The translations under genes were made by a program, and so were the position numbers. From Acidobacteriaceae bacterium (lineage in GTDB: Bacteria; Acidobacteriota; Terriglobia; Terriglobales; Acidobacteriaceae): DNA of 8,301 bases. Below, in pieces: positions 1 to 7,189 of this stretch. The stretch covers positions 15,597 to 23,897 of the forward strand of contig PLUJ01000185.1 of NCBI GenBank assembly GCA_003165455.1. Reading direction: 5' to 3'. The stretch's first letter is position 1. The number at the start of each line of letters is the position of its first letter. The notes beneath the pieces were generated by a model, which saw only the letters and a program-made list of their open reading frames with translations, made no database searches and was not told the origin of the DNA.

Positions 1-2
1 CG

Positions 3-1640
3 TTGTCGCTTCCAGCTGCGGCTGCGGAGCGTCCAGGAGCTATCTCCGGATATGTCCGGGATGCTTCCGGCACGCCTCAAATGGGCGCGATCGTCGAAAT
101 TATCGGAACGGCAGCTCGTACATTTACTGTATTCACCGACGGTGCCGGCTTTTATAACGCAAACGACTTGCTGCCCGGCTTCTACACGGTGAAAGTTACC
201 GCGCCATCCTTTCTTCCCGCCTGGCACGACCGAGTCGGATTGCATCCCGGAGCAAGCACTCATCTTAATATCACGCTCAACACCCTACTGAACGCAGTGC
301 GGGTTGGGCCGCTGCGTAACGGTACCGATGACGACGATTGGAAGTGGACTTTGCGTTCGGTCGCCAACCGGCCGGTGCTGCGGGTTTTAGACGATCCAAC
401 CGATAAGAACGATCCGGCAGACACGTCGGATCATGATCTGAAAGCCAGCTTGTCATTCCTGGCCGGTTCCGCCAGCGACGGTTATGGAAGCGGCTCCGAC
501 ATGAGCACCGGGTTCTCGGTCGAGCGTTCGGTTTTCTCCGTAGACCGGATCGGCTTGAGCGGTCACGTGGGCTACGGCGACGGCGTTCCCGCAGCTGTTT
601 TGCGCACGACTTATTCTCACACGCTGCCCGACGGTTCCGGTCCAGTGATGGCTGTGAGCATGCGCCGGCTTGCTCCCTCCGATCCCAACCTGCATAACGC
701 ATCCTTGCAGGCAATGGCTTTCTCGGCCACGGACAATGTAATTGTCGGGGAAACTATCGAGCTGCAATTCGGCAGCGAGGTGCAGGCGATTCAATTCCTG
801 GGGCGAGTGACTTCGTTCCGTCCGCACGGTGCCGTTAATCTCCATCTTTCGCCAAATACAGTCGTCGGATACGGCTATACAACTGCACTTCCCAAGCCAG
901 AAATCGGAAGCGTCGATTCAACGGATGACAGCAACGAAGCCGATCCTCGGATCAGCGTGAATAATTTCGGTACGAAGCTGGAACGCGCCACTCATCAGGA
1001 ACTGAATGTCTCGCATCGAGCGGGCCGCACCAGCATGCAAGCCGCCGTCTTTAACGATCGCTTGCAAAACACCGCGCTACTCGGCACTGGAGAAGTCACC
1101 GCTGCCGGCGGGTTTCTGCTGCCTGACGTCTACTCCGGTACATTTACCTTCACGGGCAGCACCCTGAGCGCGCCCGGGCTGCGGCTCGTGCTCGAGCAAA
1201 AGCTGTCGGCTGACTTAACCGCTACACTGGATTATTCCTACGGTGGAGTTCTGGACCTTGCCAAGCCCGACGTCCAACTGCAAAACGCCGGGCAGTGGAT
1301 TGGCGCCCAGCGCCGGCAGGCCGTTGCCGCCAAACTTAAGGGTACCGTGGCGCGTACGCACACGAGCTGGATCGCCTCCTATCGATGGATCAATGGACAG
1401 GCCCTGACTTCGTTGGATATGTTCAACGCTTCGCCGGGGCAAGCCGACGCATTTCTTAATCTGTTCATCCGCCAACCCATTCCCACGCTCGGTTTTCTGC
1501 CCGCTCATATGGACGCGCTCATCGATGTGCGCAACTTGCTAGCTCAAGGCTACGTTCCGGTCATGGGCCAGGACGGCCAGACCGTCTACCTAGTTCAATC
1601 CGCCCGCTCGCTTCGCGGCGGCGTCAGCATCAGCTTCTAG
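3..1640 (+). CDS. Outer-membrane beta-barrel protein with N-terminal carboxypeptidase-regulatory-like domain (5'-partial)
   Basis: The reading frame is open from the first bases. Its first possible start (TTG at 3) has no room for a ribosome site, and the opening residues SLPAAAAERPG look like the end of a signal peptide, so I treat the gene as cut at the 5' edge. Residues 12-95 (counted from base 3) resemble a CarboxypepD_reg/Cna B-like beta-sandwich: GxISGYVRDASG, then TDGAGFY, then LLPGFYTVKVTAPSF. A polar linker with DDDDWKWTLRS and NRPVLR follows (about 107-127). The remaining roughly 400 residues alternate polar and hydrophobic positions, with Gly/Tyr/aromatic stretches and a C-terminal SISF ending in Phe, as expected for a BAM-inserted outer-membrane barrel. 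No TonB plug is seen between domain and barrel, and there is no cysteine. The family is not one I can name. Membership of the TonB-receptor-like Acidobacteriota proteins is likely; transport function is unproven. Confidence 0.8.
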   Translation: MSLPAAAAERPGAISGYVRDASGTPQMGAIVEIIGTAARTFTVFTDGAGFYNANDLLPGFYTVKVTAPSFLPAWHDRVGLHPGASTHLNITLNTLLNAVRVGPLRNGTDDDDWKWTLRSVANRPVLRVLDDPTDKNDPADTSDHDLKASLSFLAGSASDGYGSGSDMSTGFSVERSVFSVDRIGLSGHVGYGDGVPAAVLRTTYSHTLPDGSGPVMAVSMRRLAPSDPNLHNASLQAMAFSATDNVIVGETIELQFGSEVQAIQFLGRVTSFRPHGAVNLHLSPNTVVGYGYTTALPKPEIGSVDSTDDSNEADPRISVNNFGTKLERATHQELNVSHRAGRTSMQAAVFNDRLQNTALLGTGEVTAAGGFLLPDVYSGTFTFTGSTLSAPGLRLVLEQKLSADLTATLDYSYGGVLDLAKPDVQLQNAGQWIGAQRRQAVAAKLKGTVARTHTSWIASYRWINGQALTSLDMFNASPGQADAFLNLFIRQPIPTLGFLPAHMDALIDVRNLLAQGYVPVMGQDGQTVYLVQSARSLRGGVSISF

Positions 1641-1646
1641 CTTTTC

Positions 1647-1681
1647 TCGGCCTCGCAATTTGGTGGCGCCGGGCCGATTTT
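1647..1681 (+). terminator. Possible intrinsic terminator after the plug-less barrel gene
   Basis: TCGGCC at 1647-1652 pairs perfectly with GGCCGA at 1672-1677, followed by TTTT at 1678-1681, starting seven bases after the stop codon. The 19-nt loop is long and the T-tract is short, so this is a moderate candidate. Its position directly behind a stop codon and before an independent promoter supports it. Confidence 0.45.
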
Positions 1682-1776
1682 CCTTCCGAAAAACATCTTC
1701 CTGAATTTTCCTTCAGTAACGTTACCTTCGAATCTCGGTATCTAAAAAATCTATCGCGCGGATCAGAACTCAGTGG

Positions 1777-1804
1777 TTGACTGTGAGGATAGGGTTTCGA
1801 TAAT
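1777..1804 (+). promoter_or_regulatory. Sigma70-type promoter of the TonB-dependent receptor
   Basis: TTGACT at 1777-1782 (5 of 6 to the -35 consensus) and GATAAT at 1799-1804 (5 of 6 to the -10 consensus) are separated by 16 bp. An alternative -10, TAATGT at 1801-1806, would give 18 bp. Transcription would start near 1811, giving a leader of about 124 nt before the ATG at 1935. This is the best promoter match in the window, in the intergenic region where the receptor needs one. Confidence 0.6.
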
Positions 1805-1825
1805 GTTCACTGTGCGGTAAGGGCA

Positions 1826-1846
1826 TTGCATGTTATTTGTATGCAA
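1826..1846 (+). promoter_or_regulatory. Inverted repeat TTGCAT-N9-ATGCAA in the receptor leader
   Basis: TTGCAT at 1826-1831 and ATGCAA at 1841-1846 form a perfect 6-bp dyad about 15-35 bases past the predicted transcription start. A third related TTGCAA lies at 1851-1856. It could be an operator site for a repressor or a small RNA hairpin; the sequence alone does not decide. The match is short, so chance is possible. Confidence 0.3.
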
Positions 1847-1923
1847 GTAATTGCAAGCCTCTGCTAGTCGGCCTGGAACCGGGCCTCCGCGCGAAAACGT
1901 CATCCCCTTTAATCATCAGCGTC

Positions 1924-1929
1924 AAGGAG
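1924..1929 (+). promoter_or_regulatory. Ribosome binding site that fixes the receptor start
   Basis: AAGGAG at 1924-1929 stands five bases before the ATG at 1935. The frame is open upstream to a TTG at 1851, but only the 1935 start has this site and gives a proper signal peptide, so the upstream 28 codons are treated as leader. Confidence 0.85.
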
Positions 1930-1934
1930 ATTTT

Positions 1935-4900
1935 ATGAGAACGCGCATCATCGTGGTGTTTGTGCTTCTGGCCGCGGTCAGCCTTTCCGCACAAACTTTT
2001 CGTGGCACCATTCTCGGCACCGCCACCGATCCATCCGGCGCAGTCCTTCCCGGCGCCACGGTTACGGTAAAGAACGTCGCCACCGGACTGGAGCGCACCA
2101 CCCAGACCAGCGCGGACGGCAGCTACTCCCTGCCAGAATTGCCCATCGGGACTTATACGGTTACCGTTACTCTGACAGGATTCCAGACTTTTCAGGCCAC
2201 CGGCGTGGAGGTTGACGTCTCGGGAGAACGACGCATTGACGCGCATATGAAACCCGGTCAGGTTTCCACGAAAGTGGAAGTCTCCGCCGATCAATTGCCG
2301 ATGGTGGAGACAACCACGAATACCTTGGGTGGCGTGCTGACTGCCCAAACTGTTGCTGACCTGCCGGTAAACGGTCGCGATTACACGAAGCTCATCTATT
2401 TAAATCCTGGCGTCGCAGGATCGCCGGATCAGATTTCGGACTCCCCAGGATCCTACGGCGAGTTCAGCATGAACGGCGCGCGCGGACGATCCAACAACTA
2501 TCTTCTTGATGGCACGGATATGAACGACGGCTATCGCAATGATCCCGCCATCAATCAGGCTGGCGTTTTCGGAACTCCGTCTGCGATCCTGCCCATTGAC
2601 GCAGTAGCTGAGGTTAATGTGATTTCCAATTTCCTGCCTGAATACGGTCGAAATGCAGGGGCTGTCGTTAATATCGTAACGAAGAGCGGTAGCAACCAAC
2701 TGCACGGAACCGTCGGGGAATACTTCAGGAATGACGCGCTCGACGCTCGAAATTACTTCAACACCGCAGCCGAACCCAAGGCCCTATTTCACAATAACCA
2801 ATACGGCGCTTCTTTAGGCGGACCTATAAGAAAAGATAAGACCTTCTTCTTCGCAGACTATGAAGGCCAGCAGGAGGGCGTGGGAGTCGTAACTCTGGCT
2901 TGCGTGCCGGATCCAGCTCAGATCGCCGCAGACGGAGGCGCAACCAATCCTGTGATTGCGAATCTGCTTGCCCGCAACCCCTGGCCGGCTCCCAACGTTC
3001 CGGGAACCTATGGGGGAGCGCTGGTAGGCAGCGAAAATTCAGGATGCCCGGCCGGACCGAATAGCTCCGTAATCTCGCCTTCCTACAACCGGTTGACTAG
3101 CTTCATCGCTAAAATCGACCAGAATTTCAACGCGAGCAATATTCTCACTGGCCGATATTTTTTCGGCGATAGCGTACAGTCTTTCCCTCTGGCTCTAACT
3201 GCAAGCGGCGGCCAGTTACCCGGTTTTAATACATTTACTCCAACGCGGGTTCAACTCGTCTCTATCTCGTATGTGCACACAATCGGCTCGAACAAGGTGA
3301 ACGAACTTCGCTACGGCTGGAATCGCTTTGCGGAAGGATTTTTTCCGCAGGACGCCGGATTCGCCCCTTCTTCCATCGGGCTGGACACTGGCTCGGGCCT
3401 TGCTGGACAAGGTTTACCGATAATTACGCTCGGCAGCGGATTCGCTCAACTTGGGGCCAGCTCCAGCGATCCCCGTCACCGCTTCGATTCCAATAATCAG
3501 GCCATCGACAATTTTTCCTGGAAGCTGAATAAGCACGACGTGAAATTCGGCGGCGTCTTCTACCGCACTAGCATCCAGCAGTATTTCGACAAGTATTTCC
3601 GCGGGAAGCTGGAATTTGACGGCACCACTCTGGGCAGTCCGTTGCAGGACTTCTTAGCCGGGGACGTAGACGGCGGATTTCAGTACAACGGCCAGACCCT
3701 GCGGCACACCTTCGAAAACAGCTACGGTCTGTATATTCAGGATACTTTTCGCGCTACTCCACGTCTGACCCTGAATTATGGCCTGCGCTACGACTACTTC
3801 GGCGTTATTGGCGAGAAGAATCATTTGCTGAGCAATATCACCAATCTCGATCCCGTAGGAGATACTTTCACGCTCACCGAAGTGGGGCAGCCTGGCCTGA
3901 GCAGTTTATACAATCCGGACCGAAAGGACTTTGCGCCTCGTGCGAGCATCGCTTGGGACGTCACCGGAAAAGGCCAAACCGTCATTCGAGCTGGCTGGGG
4001 CATGTTCTACGACGCCTTTTCTCAAGATATGGCACTGGGCCATTTGCCCTATCCTCCTTACTTCGATCCTGGTCCGGCCTACAACCCCATAGGCCCCGAT
4101 CCCATCTACTCGGCGGGCGCGACGGGAGGAGCAATCACACCGGGTGGATCTTTGTTCGGCAACGAAAGCGCTTGCAACTTTGAGTGCGACACCTTCTCCT
4201 TTAATCGGAACATCAAGATGCCTTACATGGAGAATTACAACCTGAACATCCAGCAACAAATCAACAGCCACGCCATGCTTCAGATCGGATATGTTGGTTC
4301 GCAGGGCCACAGGTTGTGGAGGTTCTTCGACTTGAGTCAACCTAGTCAGGCCCAGATCACGGCGGCAGACTTGGGCTGTGCTTGCATCAACGATTACAGC
4401 GTTCCCCGTAACTATGGCGGCAATCCTTACGGCTCTTTCTATATCATGCAGGAGAACTCCACTGGCCAGTCGAACTACAACTCATTTCAAGCGAGCTTGC
4501 GGCTTACTGGCTGGCATGGTCTCACTTCGATTACCAATTATGTTTGGTCGAAGTCGTTGGACGACTCCAGTGATGGGGAGGATTTCGAACCCAACGCCGC
4601 CCAGCCCAACGACAGCACGCGTCCCTATCTTGAGTATGGCCCATCGAATTTCAACCTTCCACAACGATTCACTTGGATTCTGAATTACCGCTTCCCGGAC
4701 AGAGGCGGGAGCATGCAGAAGCTAAAGAACGGTTGGGGCTTTGACAACACCGTGAGTTTGCAGAGCGGCCAACCCTTCCAGATGAATTACAACTTCGAGG
4801 ACGACTTCAGCGGAAGCGGCGAAGGCGATGACCGCCCAGATGTTGTTGGGCCGATCACTTACCATCAGAACGATCCAGCAAACTTCGTCAACCTCAGCGC

Positions 4901-5324
4901 GTTCGCCATTCCGTGCACCGTCAGCCCCGCCACAGATGGCGGCACGGCGAATGGTCTGGCTTCCGATTGTGTTCCCGGCACACGCCATTTCGGCAATGAA
5001 GGTCGCGATTCCTTGCACGGCCCCACCTTTAAGCAGTGGGACGTGGCTGTGTTCAAAGATACTGCCCTCACCGAGCGAGTGAAAATGCAGATTCGCGCCG
5101 ATTTCTTTAACATCGTCAATCACCCGAACTTCGCCAATCCGTTCTTGCCCGCGTTCATCGCCGATCCGGGGATTAACGGGTTTGGCTTGAATAGTACCGG
5201 AACCACTGAAACTGGCACCGGAGGCTACCCGATTACCGCTACCGGTGACGTAGGCATCGGCAACCCGTTCCTCGGTGGCGGCGGTCCGCGCGGCATTCAA
5301 CTCGCTGCCAAGTTTAGCTTCTAG
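1935..5324 (+). CDS. TonB-dependent receptor with carboxypeptidase-regulatory-like N-terminal domain
   Basis: This 1129-residue protein is a large outer-membrane receptor expected to import a bulky ligand (often oligosaccharide-like or siderophore-like in this family) using TonB/ExbBD energy; the ligand cannot be read from sequence. A Sec signal peptide covers residues 1-19 (hydrophobic IIVVFVLLAAV, cleavage after SLSA). Residues 21-105 are a CarboxypepD_reg domain (ATDPSGAVLPGATVTVKN, SADGSYSLPELPIGTYTV). A TonB plug follows at about 120-250 (LTAQTVADLPVNGRDYTKL, NNYLLDGTD, AVVNIVTKSGSNQLHGT). The barrel runs from about 255 to the end, with GGPIRKDKTFFFADYEG at 295-312 and late strands such as RFTWILNYRFP and ADFFNIVNHPNF. 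The C-terminus GIQLAAKFSF ends in the usual terminal Phe. Length and order match Acidobacteriota 'Oar-like' receptors. Eight cysteines lie in four local pairs. The start at 1935 is set by AAGGAG and the signal peptide. Confidence 0.93.
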   Translation: MRTRIIVVFVLLAAVSLSAQTFRGTILGTATDPSGAVLPGATVTVKNVATGLERTTQTSADGSYSLPELPIGTYTVTVTLTGFQTFQATGVEVDVSGERRIDAHMKPGQVSTKVEVSADQLPMVETTTNTLGGVLTAQTVADLPVNGRDYTKLIYLNPGVAGSPDQISDSPGSYGEFSMNGARGRSNNYLLDGTDMNDGYRNDPAINQAGVFGTPSAILPIDAVAEVNVISNFLPEYGRNAGAVVNIVTKSGSNQLHGTVGEYFRNDALDARNYFNTAAEPKALFHNNQYGASLGGPIRKDKTFFFADYEGQQEGVGVVTLACVPDPAQIAADGGATNPVIANLLARNPWPAPNVPGTYGGALVGSENSGCPAGPNSSVISPSYNRLTSFIAKIDQNFNASNILTGRYFFGDSVQSFPLALTASGGQLPGFNTFTPTRVQLVSISYVHTIGSNKVNELRYGWNRFAEGFFPQDAGFAPSSIGLDTGSGLAGQGLPIITLGSGFAQLGASSSDPRHRFDSNNQAIDNFSWKLNKHDVKFGGVFYRTSIQQYFDKYFRGKLEFDGTTLGSPLQDFLAGDVDGGFQYNGQTLRHTFENSYGLYIQDTFRATPRLTLNYGLRYDYFGVIGEKNHLLSNITNLDPVGDTFTLTEVGQPGLSSLYNPDRKDFAPRASIAWDVTGKGQTVIRAGWGMFYDAFSQDMALGHLPYPPYFDPGPAYNPIGPDPIYSAGATGGAITPGGSLFGNESACNFECDTFSFNRNIKMPYMENYNLNIQQQINSHAMLQIGYVGSQGHRLWRFFDLSQPSQAQITAADLGCACINDYSVPRNYGGNPYGSFYIMQENSTGQSNYNSFQASLRLTGWHGLTSITNYVWSKSLDDSSDGEDFEPNAAQPNDSTRPYLEYGPSNFNLPQRFTWILNYRFPDRGGSMQKLKNGWGFDNTVSLQSGQPFQMNYNFEDDFSGSGEGDDRPDVVGPITYHQNDPANFVNLSAFAIPCTVSPATDGGTANGLASDCVPGTRHFGNEGRDSLHGPTFKQWDVAVFKDTALTERVKMQIRADFFNIVNHPNFANPFLPAFIADPGINGFGLNSTGTTETGTGGYPITATGDVGIGNPFLGGGGPRGIQLAAKFSF

Positions 5325-5340
5325 TCCTTCCTCGTCCTGA

Positions 5341-5372
5341 AGCCCCTGCCTCTTGCGGCAGGGGCTTTTTTT
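5341..5372 (+). terminator. Intrinsic terminator of the TonB-dependent receptor
   Basis: AGCCCCTGCC at 5341-5350 pairs perfectly with GGCAGGGGCT at 5357-5366 around a 6-nt loop (TCTTGC), and seven consecutive T residues occupy 5366-5372. This is a strong Rho-independent terminator 16 bases after the stop codon, so the receptor is probably not cotranscribed with the TPR gene downstream. Confidence 0.93.
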
Positions 5373-5382
5373 AACATTAGTA

Positions 5383-5407
5383 AAGCCACGTTTGTAAGCC
5401 ACGTTTG
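5383..5407 (+). repeat. Two-copy tandem repeat of AAGCCACGTTTG
   Basis: The 12-mer AAGCCACGTTTG occurs at 5383-5394 and again at 5396-5407, a period of 13 bases. It lies just past the terminator. It is probably a local replication-slippage duplication; a role as paired binding sites for the downstream gene cannot be excluded. Confidence 0.5.
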
Positions 5408-5533
5408 CGGAATGAGCTTTCTTCGACTTATCAACGTAACAAATCAGCGCCTGCTCGGTGACCTTCGTCACTAGGTAGCACTTTCAGGCGATGTTACCCT
5501 GCTCTCGTAATCCTCCCCTAAAGCGTCTGTTCC

Positions 5534-5538
5534 GGAGA
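5534..5538 (+). promoter_or_regulatory. Ribosome binding site choosing the TPR-protein start
   Basis: GGAGA at 5534-5538 sits six bases before the ATG at 5545. The alternative in-frame ATG at 5491 has only a weak AGG upstream and would add 18 residues ahead of a normal signal peptide. Confidence 0.65.
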
Positions 5539-5544
5539 TCTCGA

Positions 5545-6999
5545 ATGCGTCGCTCGATTTGCTTTCTTCTTATTCTTGGCGCGTGCTTTGCCGTGCCGGT
5601 CTATGCCCATCATCTCAAGCAGTCTTCCGCTACTTCCATGCCGATTACGACTTCTTCGGCCAAGGCTCGGGCACTTTACCATCAGGGCATGCAGGATTAC
5701 GAAAATCTCTACCTGGAGCGTTGCAATAATGACTGGCGCGCCGCGGTTAAGGAGGATCCAAATCTAGCCGTCGCCTGGGCGTGGATTGCCTTCAACAGCT
5801 CGAATCCGGAGGAGATAGGCAAGGCTCGCGCCAACGCCAAAGCATCCGCGCCAAAAGCCACGCCCGGCGAGCAGTTGATGGTGGCTTGGATCGTCAAAGT
5901 GCAGGAAGGCGACTTGATCGGCGGTATCTCCGCCATGAACGACATGCTCGAGATGTTTCCTAAGGATAAGCATCTGCTTTACCTCACCGCCAACTGGCTC
6001 ATGGATGAGACCGGTCCCGAGCAGTCTCAAAAATTGCTGGAGAAAGCCCTTGCCCTCGATAAGAATTTCCCCGCCGCGCTAAACGACCTGGCTTATGCGG
6101 ATGCCCGCAGTCGGCAATTTGCCAAGGCTTTCGCAGTCATGGATCGCTACGTCGCGGTGTTGCCGAACGAACCCAATCCGCAGGATAGTTACGGCGAACT
6201 GCTGCGCATGGCGGGAAACTTTGAAGGCTCTTTGCATCATTACCGCGCCGCATTGAAGATCGACCCTGATTTCGTGACTTCACAACTTGGACTTGGAGAT
6301 ACCTATGCGTTGATGGGGAATCAGGAACAGGCCCGTATTGAATATGACAAAGCGATTCTCCAGGCTCACAATCAGGCCGACCGCCTCACCTCTACCATGC
6401 AGAAAGGCATGACTTACGTGCGCGATGGCCAGTTTGCCGAGGCGGATAAATTGTTCCGGGATGTTGCGGAGACAGGTCACGCCAAAGAACAGGACCTTCA
6501 GGAGGCGCAGGCCTACCGCCATCTCGCCGAATATCAAACCGACGATAATGCTGCTTTGAAATATTTGCAGAGCGCCGAAGATGCTCTCGGGCATCGCTCA
6601 TCGATTTCAAAGTCCGACAAAGACGAGGAACTCTCTCGAATTCTGCGCAATCGCTGTGTCCGTGCTTCGCGTTCCGGCGACGCCGTACTGGCCGATAAGT
6701 CGCTGAAGCAACTTGAAGCCATGGCGGGAGGAAGCCGGGACCGCGTCGTTCAAAGTTCTTACAATGGCGCAGCCGGAACTCTCTTGATGGACAAGAAAGA
6801 ATTCGCCGACGCCATCCCTTACCTGGAAGAAGACCCGGACAATCCCTTCACCATGGAACTCTTGGTGCAGGCTTACTACCAGGCCGATCAACCCGACAAA
6901 TTGCATGAAATCGAAGCCAAGCTGCGGGGCACCAACGTTCCTACCATGGAGCAAGCTCTGGTCGTTCCCGCTGCCCGCTTGCGCCGCCCTGAGAACTAA
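5545..6999 (+). CDS. Exported tetratricopeptide-repeat protein
   Basis: The product is 484 residues. It opens with a Sec signal peptide (MRRS, hydrophobic ICFLLILGACFAV, cleavage likely after VYA at 21, before HH). LGAC at 11-14 also loosely resembles a lipobox, so membrane anchoring is possible. The rest is helical and repeat-like. TPR-type helix pairs are visible at about 37-75 (ALYHQGMQDY, DPNLAVAWAWIAF), 142-274 (AALNDLAYADARSRQFAKAFAVMDRYVAVLP; then YRAALKIDPDF; then LGLGDTYALMGNQEQARIEY), 280-348 (GQFAEADKLFRDVAE) and near the C-terminus (KKEFADAIPYLEEDPDNP). TPR arrays bind other proteins; acting in the periplasm is inferred from the signal peptide. No catalytic motif was seen. It follows the receptor but behind a strong terminator; no convincing promoter was found in 5373-5544 (only a weak TTGCGG/TATCAA pair at 5405-5434). 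A functional partnership with the receptor is speculation. Confidence 0.88.
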   Translation: MRRSICFLLILGACFAVPVYAHHLKQSSATSMPITTSSAKARALYHQGMQDYENLYLERCNNDWRAAVKEDPNLAVAWAWIAFNSSNPEEIGKARANAKASAPKATPGEQLMVAWIVKVQEGDLIGGISAMNDMLEMFPKDKHLLYLTANWLMDETGPEQSQKLLEKALALDKNFPAALNDLAYADARSRQFAKAFAVMDRYVAVLPNEPNPQDSYGELLRMAGNFEGSLHHYRAALKIDPDFVTSQLGLGDTYALMGNQEQARIEYDKAILQAHNQADRLTSTMQKGMTYVRDGQFAEADKLFRDVAETGHAKEQDLQEAQAYRHLAEYQTDDNAALKYLQSAEDALGHRSSISKSDKDEELSRILRNRCVRASRSGDAVLADKSLKQLEAMAGGSRDRVVQSSYNGAAGTLLMDKKEFADAIPYLEEDPDNPFTMELLVQAYYQADQPDKLHEIEAKLRGTNVPTMEQALVVPAARLRRPEN

Positions 7000-7064
7000 G
7001 CTTAGGCAGGCTTTACCCCGGTCGGCAAGATTGATCTATCAAAAGAATCTAATAAAGATTGCTC

Positions 7065-7070
7065 TATACT
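7065..7070 (+). promoter_or_regulatory. Possible -10 element upstream of the PilZ gene
   Basis: TATACT at 7065-7070 is a good -10 match but has no recognisable -35 at 16-18 bp. A dyad, TTGAT-CT-ATCAA at 7031-7042, lies 22 bp upstream and could be an activator or repressor site. If used, transcription would begin near 7077, at the base of the hairpin at 7076-7108. Confidence 0.3.
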
Positions 7071-7075
7071 GTGCG

Positions 7076-7108
7076 AACGCCAGCAGGAGTTAAATTTCCG
7101 CTGGCGTT
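7076..7108 (+). other. Hairpin between the TPR and PilZ genes (terminator or leader structure)
   Basis: AACGCCAGC at 7076-7084 pairs perfectly over 9 bp with GCTGGCGTT at 7100-7108; the 15-nt loop contains AGGAG. No T-tract follows directly (the T-rich TTTATTTTT begins about 10 bases later), so it is a weak terminator for the TPR gene. Alternatively it is a structured leader of the PilZ mRNA. The pairing is seen; the role is not decided. Confidence 0.5.
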
Positions 7109-7189
7109 ATTGCATCCGTTTATTTTTCCACGTCATTGCGCCGCACCTCGTCCGAAGATTATTCTCAGATATTTGGATTACCTCGAATC

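Noticed and set aside
277..845. Overlapping minus-strand open frames opposite the first barrel gene
   Set aside because: Their translations are Arg-rich low-quality sequence with no domain, and the plus-strand protein explains the region.
1851..1934. Upstream 28-codon extension of the receptor from a TTG start
   Set aside because: It would bury a good signal peptide and ignore AAGGAG at 1924-1929; the leader also overlaps the dyad region.
1811..1934. A known riboswitch class (for example cobalamin) in the receptor leader
   Set aside because: The leader is short and I see none of the conserved boxes of cobalamin, TPP or FMN elements; only a short dyad is visible.
4722..5471. A 249-codon open frame on the minus strand spanning the receptor 3' end and the terminator
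   Set aside because: It runs antisense through a confident coding region and a strong terminator, shows no signal peptide or domain, and is the kind of shadow common opposite codon-biased genes.
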